From NCBI RefSeq assembly GCF_900240975.1, contig NZ_LT968775.1, positions 1,116,001-1,180,000 of the forward strand: a stretch of DNA of 64,000 nucleotides, given 5' to 3'. Shown here piece after piece: positions 37,860 through 45,945 of the stretch. Position numbers and translations under genes: made by a program. This stretch comes from Mycobacterium sp. 4858. Its GTDB lineage: Bacteria; Actinomycetota; Actinomycetes; Mycobacteriales; Mycobacteriaceae. The first letter of the stretch is position 1; every line of letters begins with the position of its first letter. Below the pieces are notes generated by a model that was not told the DNA's origin, searched no databases, and was given only the letters and a program-made list of their open reading frames with translations.

Positions 37860-38114
37860 ATGAAGATCGTCCCGGCCGGCATTGAAGAGCAGATCAATCG
37901 GGTGGACCGGCAGCGCAGCCTATACATCGGCCTCAGCGCCGGGGCGGTCGCGCTGTGGAGCGCCTTCCGCTTGATCTGGGCCCTCTACATCGGGATGACG
38001 TTCGGCTGGTTCCTGGGGTCGATGGTGTTCCAGCTCGTGCTGTGGGGCGTGATCGGTGCCGTCGCGGGGATCGCGGCGTTCGGGTTCCTGACTCGTTACG
38101 CCAAGGGATCTTGA
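37860..38114 (+). CDS. Small two-helix membrane protein
   Basis: An 84-aa protein with a polar N terminus (MKIVPAGIEEQINRVDRQRS) and two predicted membrane helices (about 20-42 and 50-75) separated by a short WFLGS-type turn. No family recognised. A strong Shine-Dalgarno (GAAAGGAAG) six bases before the ATG and a 16-bp terminator hairpin shortly after the stop mark it as an independent, well-expressed transcription unit. Confidence 0.75.
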   Translation: MKIVPAGIEEQINRVDRQRSLYIGLSAGAVALWSAFRLIWALYIGMTFGWFLGSMVFQLVLWGVIGAVAGIAAFGFLTRYAKGS

Positions 38115-38130
38115 CCCGGGTTCAGCGCAG

Positions 38131-38169
38131 GCGAAAGTTCCGAACCTTTTGGGGGTTCGGAACTTTCGC
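38131..38169 (+). terminator. 16-bp perfect hairpin terminator
   Basis: Perfect stem GCGAAAGTTCCGAACC / GGTTCGGAACTTTCGC with a 7-base loop TTTTGGG, 16 bp after the small membrane-protein stop and 32 bp before the end of the convergent VOC fragment. It is the strongest hairpin in the window and may serve both directions. Confidence 0.8.
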
Positions 38170-38201
38170 GGTTGCGCGCCCGGCTCGAGCCACGGGACTC
38201 G

Positions 38202-38400
38202 TCAGCGCAGTTCTTGGATGCGGATCAGGTTGCCCGCCGGATCGCGGACGGCGCAGTCACGCATTCCGTAGGGCTGGTCCGTCGGCTCCTGCACGATCTC
38301 CACGTCGTTGCCCTGCAGATGCTCGAAGGTCCGATCGAGGTCCTTTGTCGCCAAGAGCAACGTGGCGTAGCTGCCCTTGGCCATCATTTCGGCGATGGTT
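38202..38400 (-). pseudogene. VOC (glyoxalase-like) gene, 3' fragment
   Basis: Encodes the last 66 residues of a vicinal-oxygen-chelate protein: TIAEMMAKGSYATLLLATKD to the intact end DPAGNLIRIQELR. Intact relatives are about 130-140 aa, so the first half, including the first beta-alpha-beta-beta-beta unit, is missing. The frame can be read further upstream, but beyond 38400 it translates the AraC gene out of frame. The two fragments are joined by one deletion, since paired AraC-VOC genes are common in mycobacteria. No functional VOC protein is expected. Confidence 0.75.
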
Positions 38401-38697
38401 GCTGAACGTGCCCAACGAGGAGCACCCGACGGCGAAACACACCCCAGTGACGCTGAGGTCACCGCGCCGCAGCAGCGCCATCGCCCGCTCGATGCGCCGC
38501 GTCATCAGATAGGAATAGGGCGACTCGCCGTACGCCCGGCGGAACTCGCGGCTCAGGTGGCCGGCGGACATGTGCACGTCACGGGCCAGCCCGTCCACGT
38601 CCAGCGGCCGCGCGTACTCCCGATCGATCCGGTCGCGGACGCGGCGGAGCAATGCGAGGTTCCGCAGCCGCTGCACATCATCGGCTCGTTGGCGCAC
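38401..38697 (-). pseudogene. AraC-family regulator gene, 5' fragment
   Basis: The first 99 residues of a short AraC-type regulator: first HTH (LDVDGLARDVHMSAGHLSRE), then AYGESPYSYLMTRRIERAMA and the beginning of the second HTH (GCSSLGTFS). After GTFS the sequence switches to VOC coding sequence in another frame, and translation would continue with an unrelated tail. The second recognition helix is lost, so DNA binding should be abolished or strongly altered. It lies 9 bp downstream of the epimerase gene, same strand. Confidence 0.75.
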
Positions 38698-38706
38698 GCG
38701 GGCTTC

Positions 38707-39609
38707 CTACGCGCCGACCAACTCTGGGTGGAACTTGGCCGCCATGCGGCGCAGGCCGTCACGCCAGTCAACCGCGGTGCCGCCGATGAGCTCGTGCATC
38801 CGTGTGCTGTCGGTGGGGTTGCCGCGGAGCGCCTGGTCGCTCACCTCGAAGACCGGCTCCTTGCCCACCAGTGAACCCAGGTAGCCGCACCACTCCTGGA
38901 TGCTGACCGTTTGATCGCCGCACCAGTTGACCGTGGTCGCCGGTACGGCGGCCACCTCCAGCAGCTTGGGAATGGTCGCGATGATGTCGTCCTCGTGAAT
39001 CGGGTTGTAGCGTGCGGGTGCCCCGGGTGGGACCGGGATCGGGATGCCCGCCAGCATCATCTCCATGTGGTAGAACGGCCACCCGCCGTTGTCCCCGTAT
39101 GGAACGTTGAGCCGCGCGATGGTGGTGGGCACTCCGAGGGCCCGGGCCATGGACCGGGCGACCACCTCCCCGGCGATCTTGGAGATGGAGTAGGTGGGGA
39201 ACAAAGGCTTGTGGTTGTCGCCCAGGGCGGCACCCTCGGTCCGGGGATTGTCGTCGGGCGGGTCGTAGACGGCGGCGGACGAGCAGTGCAGAAACGCCTT
39301 CGCGTCGCGGCAGTGGGCCATGAGCAGGCCCACCGACTCCGCGTTGGCCGCGAGGTCCTTGTCCCAGTTCCCGCTCTTGGCCACCGCGAGGTTGAGGACG
39401 TACTCGAAATCATTTGGCAGATCGCTGAACTCACCGGCCGCCAAGTTGACCGTCTGGCAGTGGACGCCTGACTTTTCCAGACCCTCGCGTGCCGCTGGGT
39501 CGGTGAAGCGGGCGATGCCCCACACCTCGTTGTCGGTCGCGAGTGCCCGCGCAATCGGGGTCGCGATTTGTCCGGTCGGGCCGGTGATCAGGATCTTCGA
39601 GCCGCGCAT
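38707..39609 (-). CDS. NAD-dependent epimerase/dehydratase family protein
   Basis: A 300-aa extended short-chain dehydrogenase. The nucleotide loop is GPTGQIATPIARAL at 10-23 and the catalytic pair is in YSISK, with Ser of HCSSAAVYDP upstream. The C-terminal part has PVPPGAPARYNPIHEDDI, typical of sugar-nucleotide or steroid-type epimerase-like enzymes. Substrate unknown. The start at 39609 is an ATG with no close Shine-Dalgarno. The decayed AraC/VOC pair just downstream may once have been its neighbour in a unit. Confidence 0.88.
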   Translation of the reverse strand: MRGSKILITGPTGQIATPIARALATDNEVWGIARFTDPAAREGLEKSGVHCQTVNLAAGEFSDLPNDFEYVLNLAVAKSGNWDKDLAANAESVGLLMAHCRDAKAFLHCSSAAVYDPPDDNPRTEGAALGDNHKPLFPTYSISKIAGEVVARSMARALGVPTTIARLNVPYGDNGGWPFYHMEMMLAGIPIPVPPGAPARYNPIHEDDIIATIPKLLEVAAVPATTVNWCGDQTVSIQEWCGYLGSLVGKEPVFEVSDQALRGNPTDSTRMHELIGGTAVDWRDGLRRMAAKFHPELVGA

Positions 39610-39721
39610 GCGCTGATAGTAGGCGACGTTAGGAGCGGGCCGACGATTTCGGGCTTTTGGGCGGCGTGCTCGCGCGGTTCGGGCCCGCCTGAAAGTGTGG
39701 GCAGCACCCTATCGGCGCCTC

Positions 39722-39727
39722 TAGAAT
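39722..39727 (+). promoter_or_regulatory. Candidate -10 (TAGAAT) for the PE gene
   Basis: TAGAAT lies 69 bp before the PE start codon; a -35 is not evident. AGGAG eleven bases before the ATG is the ribosome binding site. Confidence 0.3.
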
Positions 39728-39796
39728 TGATCTCATCGTCCAGCGCAGCTGGTCCCGACGTATCGGCGCTCATCGCTCGCACAGGAGCACACGCAC

Positions 39797-40534
39797 ATGG
39801 AACCGCTGTCACACGACCCCGCCGCGGGAGCCATCGGGTTGCAGGTGGTGGCGCTCGCCACCCAAGGTTTGGCTTCCGGCGCGGCCGCGACGGGACCGGT
39901 GACCGCGTTGGCTCCCGCCGGCGCCGACGAGGTCTCGATGCTGGCCGTCGCGGCATTCGCCGCCGAGGGCACCGCCATGCTGGCCCTCAACACCGCAGCC
40001 CAGGAAGAGATCGCCCGGACGGGCACGGCGTTCACCGACATCGCCCAGATGTACGCCCAGGTCGACGGGGAGACGGCGGGCACTTTGCACTCGGCCGGCG
40101 GCCGGATCGCCGGCCAGACTTTCGTGGGGCCCGCGGGCGGCGGTGGACTGCTGCGCGCGGAGATGCTGCCGGGGGCGGGCGGCTCGGCCCCCCGCACGCC
40201 GCCACTGGCCAACCTGGTCGCGGGAGGTCCGGTCGCCGGCCCGGCGCCGACGGTGCCGGCCGCCTCGCCGACGGTGCCGGCCGCCTCGCCGACGGTGCCG
40301 GCCGCCTCGCCCACGGTGCCGAGCACGGCCCCGGCGATGCCCGCCGCGGTCAATGCCGCGTCGACGTTGCTGGGCGCCGGTGCGGCGCCCCTGAGCTCGT
40401 TCAGCTCACTGGGCCAGGGGGCGTCGGCCGGTGGGGCCGGCGGGCCGGGCCTGGCCTCGTCGCTTGCCGGCAATACCGACGAAGGCAAGCGCGACGAGCC
40501 GGGCGAGCAACAGCCGGGTGAACGCCTGGTCTAG
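39797..40534 (+). CDS. Orphan PE family protein with Pro/Ala/Val repeat tail
   Basis: A 245-aa PE protein. The PE helical hairpin (1-95) starts MEPLSHDPAAGAIGLQVVAL instead of the commoner MSF, and ends in the ESX export signal YxxxD as YAQVD at 86-90. The rest is a low-complexity Gly/Ala/Pro region including three heptads of TVPAASP from residue 152, coded by perfect 21-bp tandem repeats. No PPE gene is adjacent. Expected to be exported by an ESX system with an unknown PPE partner. Confidence 0.85.
   Translation: MEPLSHDPAAGAIGLQVVALATQGLASGAAATGPVTALAPAGADEVSMLAVAAFAAEGTAMLALNTAAQEEIARTGTAFTDIAQMYAQVDGETAGTLHSAGGRIAGQTFVGPAGGGGLLRAEMLPGAGGSAPRTPPLANLVAGGPVAGPAPTVPAASPTVPAASPTVPAASPTVPSTAPAMPAAVNAASTLLGAGAAPLSSFSSLGQGASAGGAGGPGLASSLAGNTDEGKRDEPGEQQPGERLV
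40250..40320 (+). repeat. 21-bp tandem repeat inside the PE gene
   Basis: Three copies of a 21-bp unit starting ACGGTGCCGGCC (40250, 40271, 40292) plus an 8-base partial copy. Copies differ only at the last base of the third. Because the unit is a multiple of three, copy-number change would keep the frame and vary the tail length. Confidence 0.9.
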
Positions 40535-40554
40535 GCGCCGGCAGGGTCAGGGAG

Positions 40555-41739
40555 TCACAACCCCGGCTGGTCGTCGATGATGCCGAGCCAGATCTGCGCG
40601 ACATCGATGGCAACCTTTTCGCTGATGAAGGCGTGCTGCGTGCCGGTGTAGATGTCCCGAAAGGCGCGCTCCAGCCGGCTGCCCTCCCGGATGGACGTGG
40701 TGCCGGCGACCAGGTGCGCCCACTCGGCACAGCTTCTGGCCGTGTCGGTCGCGTACACCGCCGCCACCCGCATGTCCGCGCGCAGGGCGGGTGTCAGCTC
40801 CTCGCCCGATGCGACCGCGGCCTCGGCCGTGGTGAACGCGTCGAGCACCAGCAGACGCGCGGCGCGCCAGGCCGCGCGGTGGTGCGCCAGCCCCTTCTGG
40901 AAGGTGGGTCGGCTGGCCAGCGACGCCATGTCACTCATCCGGAACTTCGTCGCGGCCAGTTCCTGGACGTCGTCGAGCATGCTTTTCGCCACGCCGAGTG
41001 CCCAGGACGCATGGCCGGCGGCGGTGACCGGCATCAGCCCCATCCGGGTGGCGGGTGCGGCGCCGCGATGGGGTTGGCGGGTGAACAGCTCAAAGGTGCG
41101 GCTCGCCGGCACGAACACCTCCTGGGCGCTGTAGTCGTAGGACCCGGTTCCCTTGAGCCCCTGCACGAACCAGCCGTCGTTGAAGTTGATCTGATCCCGG
41201 GGGATCACCGCGACCCGCATCTCGGGGAAGCCGTCACTGATCCAGCGCATTTCGCCGTTGTCCATCGGCAAGAACCCCGCAGCGATGTACTGCGAGTGAC
41301 CGGTGCCCGAGCCGAAGTTCCACGACCCGCTCACCAGGTAACCGCCATCGACGGCGGCCCCTTGACCGTTGGGAAAGAACTGGCCGCCCATGGTGACGCG
41401 GTTGTCGTGCGCCGTGAACACCTCGGCGAAACCCTCGTCGGGCAGGTACGCCGCCGCCGCGAACGACGAAGGCAGGTTGGCGATCCCGATCCAGCCGAAA
41501 GAGCCGTCCTGCCAAGCCATTTCGATCCAGGTTTCGATCATCTCGGTGAACGACGGTTCGACACCTCCGGCCGCGCCCGGGTTGAACGCGGACATGAGCC
41601 CGGTTGCCCACATCTCGTCGACGATCGCCGGGGTGAGGGTGCGCATCCGCTCGGATTCGGCGGCCTCGGCGCGCACCAGTTCGCGCATTCCCCGGGCCAG
41701 CGACACGACCCGGTCATCGGTCTCGGCTATCGACGTCAT
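40555..41739 (-). CDS. Acyl-CoA dehydrogenase-fold flavin monooxygenase/dehydrogenase
   Basis: A 394-aa protein with the acyl-CoA dehydrogenase fold, more like the group D two-component hydroxylases (HsaA type) than true beta-oxidation dehydrogenases. Seen: N-terminal helical domain (1-115), beta domain with GGYLVSGSWNFGSGTGHSQY, LKGTGSYDYSAQEVFVPASR, and C-terminal helices ending AHLVAGTTSIREGSRLERAF with the Arg-Asp pair of this subgroup. The usual catalytic Glu of acyl-CoA dehydrogenases is not apparent. A separate flavin reductase would be needed, and none is near. Substrate unknown. Confidence 0.82.
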   Translation of the reverse strand: MTSIAETDDRVVSLARGMRELVRAEAAESERMRTLTPAIVDEMWATGLMSAFNPGAAGGVEPSFTEMIETWIEMAWQDGSFGWIGIANLPSSFAAAAYLPDEGFAEVFTAHDNRVTMGGQFFPNGQGAAVDGGYLVSGSWNFGSGTGHSQYIAAGFLPMDNGEMRWISDGFPEMRVAVIPRDQINFNDGWFVQGLKGTGSYDYSAQEVFVPASRTFELFTRQPHRGAAPATRMGLMPVTAAGHASWALGVAKSMLDDVQELAATKFRMSDMASLASRPTFQKGLAHHRAAWRAARLLVLDAFTTAEAAVASGEELTPALRADMRVAAVYATDTARSCAEWAHLVAGTTSIREGSRLERAFRDIYTGTQHAFISEKVAIDVAQIWLGIIDDQPGL

Positions 41740-41884
41740 TCACCTGTCCCATCATTGCGACGGCATCAGCGGAAACTGATATCGGTGACCGTATCAACCG
41801 CTCAACGTCCAAGAACGGAAATGGCGCGCTACGGAATTCGCGGCCGCCGGCGGTGCGGCGAAACGTCGCCCTACCCTATGGGTC

Positions 41885-42268
41885 GTGCGGTGGATTGTGG
41901 ACGGCATGAATGTGATCGGGAGCCGCCCTGACGGTTGGTGGAAGGACCGCGGCGGCGCCATGGTCGCGCTGGCGGACCGACTCGACCGATGGGCAGCCGC
42001 CCAAGGAGACGACGTGACCGTCGTCTTCGAACGGCCGCCGTCGACCGCCATTCCCGCGTTGGTGATCGAGATCGCCTACGCGCCCAGGGCGGCTGCGAAC
42101 TCGGCGGACGACGAGATCGTCCGCCGGGTCCGAGCCGACCCCCGACCGCACGACATTCGGGTGGTGACGTCCGACAAAGGGCTCAGTGACCGCGTCCTGA
42201 GCCTGGGCGCCTCGGTCCACCCCGCGGCCAGCTTCCGTGAGCTCATCGACCCACGGGCCGAACGTTAG
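41885..42268 (+). CDS. NYN-domain (PIN-like) RNase-type protein
   Basis: A 127-aa YacP/NYN-like protein with the PIN-fold acidic site: Asp6 and Asn9 in IVDGMNVIG, then SADDEIVRRV and VVTSDKGLSDRV, giving the set of Asp residues that bind metal in this nuclease family. YacP proteins are candidate ribonucleases acting on tRNA or rRNA. The GTG start is at 41885. Divergent from the acyl-CoA dehydrogenase-like gene and convergent with tpx, with 12 bp between. Confidence 0.85.
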   Translation: MRWIVDGMNVIGSRPDGWWKDRGGAMVALADRLDRWAAAQGDDVTVVFERPPSTAIPALVIEIAYAPRAAANSADDEIVRRVRADPRPHDIRVVTSDKGLSDRVLSLGASVHPAASFRELIDPRAER

Positions 42269-42280
42269 CCGCGATCGGGG

Positions 42281-42775
42281 CTAGCCCGCCGCGGCCAGCG
42301 CCGCGTCGTAATTCGGCTCCTGGGCGATCTCCGGGACCAGCTCGGTGTAGGCGACCTTGCCGTCGGCGCCGACCACCACGATGGCCCGGGCGAGCAGACC
42401 CGCCATCGGTCCGTCGTTGATGGTGACGCCGTAGTCCTCGCCGAAGTTGCTGCGGAACGCCGAAGCCGTCTTGACGTTGTCGATGCCCTCGGCGCCACAG
42501 AAGCGGGCGAACGCGAACGGCAGGTCCTTCGACACGCACACCACAGTGGCGCCGCTGGCGGCGGCGCGCTCGTTGAAGGTCCGGACGCTGGTCGCGCACA
42601 CCGGTGTGTCCACCGACGGGAAGATGTTGAGCACCACGGCCTTACCGCCGAGCTGGTCGCTACTGACCGCCCCCAGGTCGCCGCCCGTCAGGCTGAAGGC
42701 CGGTGCCGGAGATCCGACGGCAGGCAGTTCGCCGACGGTGTTGATCGGGTTTCCACGCAAGGTTATCTGTGCCAT
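42281..42775 (-). CDS. tpx: Thiol peroxidase Tpx
   Basis: A 164-aa atypical 2-Cys peroxiredoxin that reduces peroxides with thioredoxin. The peroxidatic Cys60 lies in SVDTPVCATSVRTFN, and the resolving Cys93 in FARFCGAEGI, with a third Cys80 as in M. tuberculosis Tpx. ATG 42775 is selected by homologue length; the open frame reaches 42823 without support. It is transcribed divergently from the GlxA regulator gene; with KatG it is part of the peroxide defence of this segment. Confidence 0.96.
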   Translation of the reverse strand: MAQITLRGNPINTVGELPAVGSPAPAFSLTGGDLGAVSSDQLGGKAVVLNIFPSVDTPVCATSVRTFNERAAASGATVVCVSKDLPFAFARFCGAEGIDNVKTASAFRSNFGEDYGVTINDGPMAGLLARAIVVVGADGKVAYTELVPEIAQEPNYDAALAAAG

Positions 42776-42884
42776 GGCGACAGTCTGCCAAGCCCGTCGT
42801 GACGGCTCTGGGCCAGGTCCCATGTCCTAATTGGTGGGATACACGGCGTAGACGCCATGCCGGGCGTGCCCAACACTTAATCCC

Positions 42885-43835
42885 ATGGCTCGCAAAGTGG
42901 TCATCGTCGGCTATCCCGGCGTGCAGGCGCTCGACGTGGTGGGGCCGCACGACGTCTTCACCGGCGCGGCGCTGCTCACCGAGGGCGGATACGACGTCGT
43001 CGTCGCCTCCCCCGACGGGCAGGCCGTCACCACCCCGACCGGACTCGCGTTCGTCGCCGCGCCGCTGCCAGAACCCGGCGAGTGCACCGACACCTTGGTG
43101 CTGCCCGGCGGCGGCGGTGTCGACGCGGCCCGGTCGAATGCCGAGCTGATCGGCTGGATCAAGGCCGTCGCCGGAAGCGCCCGTCGCGTGGTCACGGTCT
43201 GCACGGGCGCGTTTCTGGCGGCCGAGGCGGGGCTGCTGGACGGGCAACGGGCTACCACTCATTGGGCCTTCGCCGGGCGGCTGGCCCGCGAATTCCCCGC
43301 GATCGACGTCGACGCGGATCCGATTTTCCTGCGCAGCTCGAAGACCGTGTGGACGGCGGCCGGTGTCACGGCGGGGATCGATCTGGCGCTCTCGCTGGTG
43401 GAGGACGACCACGGCACCGAAGTCGCGCAGACCGTCGCCCGCTGGCTGGTGCTCTACCTGCGGCGCCCCGGCGGGCAGACGCAGTTCGCGGCGCCGGTGT
43501 GGATGCCGCGGGCCAAACGCCATTCGATCCGCGCCGTCCAGGAGGCGATCGAGGCGGAGCCGGGCGGTGAGCACGGCATCGACCGGCTCGCCCGTCGGGC
43601 GGCGATGAGCCCGCGTCACTTCACCCGGGTGTTCACCGCCGAGGTCGGCGAGGCGCCCGGCCAGTACGTCGAGCGGATCCGGACCGAAGCCGCGCGTCGG
43701 CAGTTGGAGGAGACCGACGACACCGTCGTCACGATCGCCGCCCGATGCGGTTTCGGCACCGCGGAAACCATGCGGCGCAACTTCCTTCGCCGGGTCGGTA
43801 TCCCGCCCGATCAATACCGCAAGGCCTTCGCCTGA
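42885..43835 (+). CDS. GlxA-family AraC-type transcriptional regulator
   Basis: A 316-aa regulator with an N-terminal DJ-1/PfpI domain (1-185, ARKVVIVGYPGVQALDVVGP, nucleophile-elbow Cys in TVCTGAFLAAEAG) and a C-terminal AraC double HTH (about 215-316, MSPRHFTRVFTAEVGEAPGQ and VVTIAARCGFGTAETMRRNF). GlxA proteins sense small metabolites and control amidase, nitrilase or choline-type genes. The next gene, 32 bp downstream, encodes a DJ-1 family isonitrile-hydratase-like enzyme and is probably its target and operon partner. Confidence 0.92.
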   Translation: MARKVVIVGYPGVQALDVVGPHDVFTGAALLTEGGYDVVVASPDGQAVTTPTGLAFVAAPLPEPGECTDTLVLPGGGGVDAARSNAELIGWIKAVAGSARRVVTVCTGAFLAAEAGLLDGQRATTHWAFAGRLAREFPAIDVDADPIFLRSSKTVWTAAGVTAGIDLALSLVEDDHGTEVAQTVARWLVLYLRRPGGQTQFAAPVWMPRAKRHSIRAVQEAIEAEPGGEHGIDRLARRAAMSPRHFTRVFTAEVGEAPGQYVERIRTEAARRQLEETDDTVVTIAARCGFGTAETMRRNFLRRVGIPPDQYRKAFA

Positions 43836-43867
43836 AAGCGACGCCTGAAACCGAGAGGACGACACCC

Positions 43868-44581
43868 ATGACCCAGATCGCGATCGTGAGCTATCCGGGA
43901 TTCACCGCGCTGGACATGATCGGACCGTACGAGGTGCTGCGCAACCTGCAGGACGCCGAAGTGCGGTTCGTCTGGCACCAGCCGGGGCCGATCACCGCTG
44001 ACTCCGGCGTGCTGGTGCTCGGGGCCACCCATTCGCTGGCCGAAACCCCTTCGCCCGACGTCATTCTCGTGCCGGGTGGCCCGTCCACACCGGTGCATGC
44101 CCGTGACGAGGCGCTGCTGGACTGGCTGCGGCAGGCCCACCGGACCGCCCGATGGACGACGTCGGTGTGCTCCGGGTCGGTGATCCTGGCGGCGGCCGGC
44201 CTCCTCGCAGGCCGCCGCGCCACGTCGCACTGGCTGACGGTCCCGGCGTTGAAGGCGTTCGGCGCCGTCCCGGTGGGCGATGAACGAGTCGTGCTGCAGG
44301 ACAACGTGATCACCAGCGCCGGGGTGTCGGCGGGACTCGACCTGGCGCTGTGGCTGGCCGGCGAAATCGGTGGCGAAGGCCGCGCCAAGGCGATCCAGTT
44401 GGCCATCGAATACGACCCCCACCCGCCGTTCGACTCCGGCCATCTGTCGAAGGCGTCGGCGACGACGAAGGCCGCCGCGATCGCGCTACTGTCCAGGGAC
44501 AGCGTGAAGCCGGCCAACCTGAAGGCCGCCACCATGCTGGCCTGGGAGCAGGCATTGGGCGCCGTCCGGTCGCGGCGGTGA
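43868..44581 (+). CDS. DJ-1/PfpI protein, isonitrile hydratase-like
   Basis: A 237-aa single-domain DJ-1 superfamily protein of the type that includes isonitrile hydratase (InhA of Pseudomonas). Seen: MTQIAIVSYPGFTALDMIGP with the conserved Asp, VPGGP, the nucleophile-elbow TSVCSGSVILAAAGLL, and RATSHWL. Its N domain is visibly related to that of the GlxA protein upstream, so the pair looks like a regulator and an enzyme of shared origin. ATG 43868 is preferred; the frame is open from 43745 but overlaps the glxA end. Substrate not proven. Confidence 0.87.
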   Translation: MTQIAIVSYPGFTALDMIGPYEVLRNLQDAEVRFVWHQPGPITADSGVLVLGATHSLAETPSPDVILVPGGPSTPVHARDEALLDWLRQAHRTARWTTSVCSGSVILAAAGLLAGRRATSHWLTVPALKAFGAVPVGDERVVLQDNVITSAGVSAGLDLALWLAGEIGGEGRAKAIQLAIEYDPHPPFDSGHLSKASATTKAAAIALLSRDSVKPANLKAATMLAWEQALGAVRSRR

Positions 44582-44592
44582 GCTGACGACCG

Positions 44593-45069
44593 CTAGGCCT
44601 GGGGCTGCAGGATCTCGGTTGACTCGAGCCGGCCGCCGGCCTGCAGCCAGGCGGCCACCACGCCGGGCGCGTCCCGGTTGGGGTTGTAAATGTCCTCTTC
44701 GCTGGAGAACAAGCCGTTGCCGGCGTAGACCAGCCGGGTCCAGTTCGGGAACCAGAAGGGCTCGCCGTCGGGATCTGTCGGGTGGTCCAGAAGATTCTTG
44801 ATCATCACGACGACGGCGTCGTTGTCCTCGTCATAGGCAGTCCAGTCGGATGGAAATCGCATGTGCGGGAACGGCGCCATGACGGCGACGATCCAGTCCC
44901 GCACGGCTTCACGGCCGTGAAACACCCCGTAGTGATGTTCTGTGTAGACGACATCCTCGGTGAAGAGATCGGCGAAAGGTCGCCAGTCGCCCGAGGCGCT
45001 GCACCCCTCCACCACCCGCGTGTAGTTCTCGACGGCTTGCTCGATTTCGGCCCTGGTGAATTTGCCCAT
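44593..45069 (-). CDS. SnoaL-like/NTF2-fold protein
   Basis: A 158-aa NTF2-like domain protein: an N-terminal helix MGKFTRAEIEQAVENYTRVV, then DLFTEDVVYTEHHYGVFHGR and PHMRFPSDWTAYDEDNDAVV. Resembles SnoaL-like polyketide cyclases and steroid isomerases; catalytic residues not assigned. Start is the ATG 45069. Divergent from an SDR gene 59 bp away and convergent with the DJ-1 gene. The neighbouring SDR could act on the same molecule, but this is inference. Confidence 0.82.
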   Translation of the reverse strand: MGKFTRAEIEQAVENYTRVVEGCSASGDWRPFADLFTEDVVYTEHHYGVFHGREAVRDWIVAVMAPFPHMRFPSDWTAYDEDNDAVVVMIKNLLDHPTDPDGEPFWFPNWTRLVYAGNGLFSSEEDIYNPNRDAPGVVAAWLQAGGRLESTEILQPQA

Positions 45070-45128
45070 GGCGGACACACTAGAACGTGTTTCCGTTACA
45101 GGTAGCTCGTCTGGATAAGGGATATCGC

Positions 45129-45899
45129 ATGAACGTCTTGAAGTTGTTCGATCTGCGCGGCAAACGGGCGTTGGTCACCGGGGCATCCAGCGGCATCGGC
45201 AAGAAGGTGGCCCAGGCCTACCTGCAAGCGGGGGCTGACGTGGCCATCGCGGCGCGGCGTGCCGAGAGCCTGGAGCAGGTCGCCCGGGAGATCGCGGCGG
45301 ACGGTGAGGGCAGGGTGGTGCCCATCCCCTGCGACGTGACCCAGCCCGACCAGGTGACCGCGATGCTGGAACGGGTGACCGCGGAGTTGGGCGGCGTCGA
45401 CATCGCGGTCTGCAACGCCGGCATCATCACCGTGACTCCGATGCTCGGCATGTCCCCCGAAGAGTTCGAACGGATCCAAAGCACCAATGTCACAGGCGTT
45501 TTCCTCACCGCGCAGGCGGCCGCACGGGCGATGGTCCGGCAGGGTCTCGGCGGCAGCATCATCACCACGGCCTCGATGTCCGGCCACATCATCAACATCC
45601 CGCAGCAGGTGGGTCACTACTGCACGTCGAAAGCGGCGGTGATCCACCTGACCAAGGCCATGGCCGTGGAGTTGGCGCCGCACAACATCCGGGTCAACAG
45701 CGTCAGCCCGGGCTACATCCTCACCGAACTCGTGGAGCCGCTGACCGAATACCACCGCGAGTGGGAGCCGAAGATACCGCTCGGGCGGATCGGCCGCCCC
45801 GAAGAACTCACGGGCCTGTACCTCTACCTGGCCGGCGAGGCTTCCAGCTACATGACCGGTTCCGACATCGTGATCGACGGCGGATACACCTGCCCATAG
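45129..45899 (+). CDS. Short-chain dehydrogenase/reductase (SDR)
   Basis: A 256-aa classical SDR, NAD(P)-dependent. The nucleotide loop TGASSGIG is at 17-24, NAG in CNAGIITVTP, and the catalytic Ser in TTASMSGHIINIP with Tyr-Lys in HYCTSKAAV. The C-terminal PGYILTELVEPL and SYMTGSDIVIDGGYTCP complete the family pattern. Similar proteins reduce keto groups of sugars or steroids. ATG 45129 is preferred to the frame opening at 45087, as the SDR fold starts ten residues later. Confidence 0.92.
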   Translation: MNVLKLFDLRGKRALVTGASSGIGKKVAQAYLQAGADVAIAARRAESLEQVAREIAADGEGRVVPIPCDVTQPDQVTAMLERVTAELGGVDIAVCNAGIITVTPMLGMSPEEFERIQSTNVTGVFLTAQAAARAMVRQGLGGSIITTASMSGHIINIPQQVGHYCTSKAAVIHLTKAMAVELAPHNIRVNSVSPGYILTELVEPLTEYHREWEPKIPLGRIGRPEELTGLYLYLAGEASSYMTGSDIVIDGGYTCP

Positions 45900-45945
45900 G
45901 TCAGGCGACTCGGATGCGCCGGCCGAAGTCGGCCCGGCTTCGCGG

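Noticed and set aside
40250..40320. CRISPR-like repeats
   Set aside because: The 21-bp units are directly contiguous, have no spacers and code for part of the PE protein.
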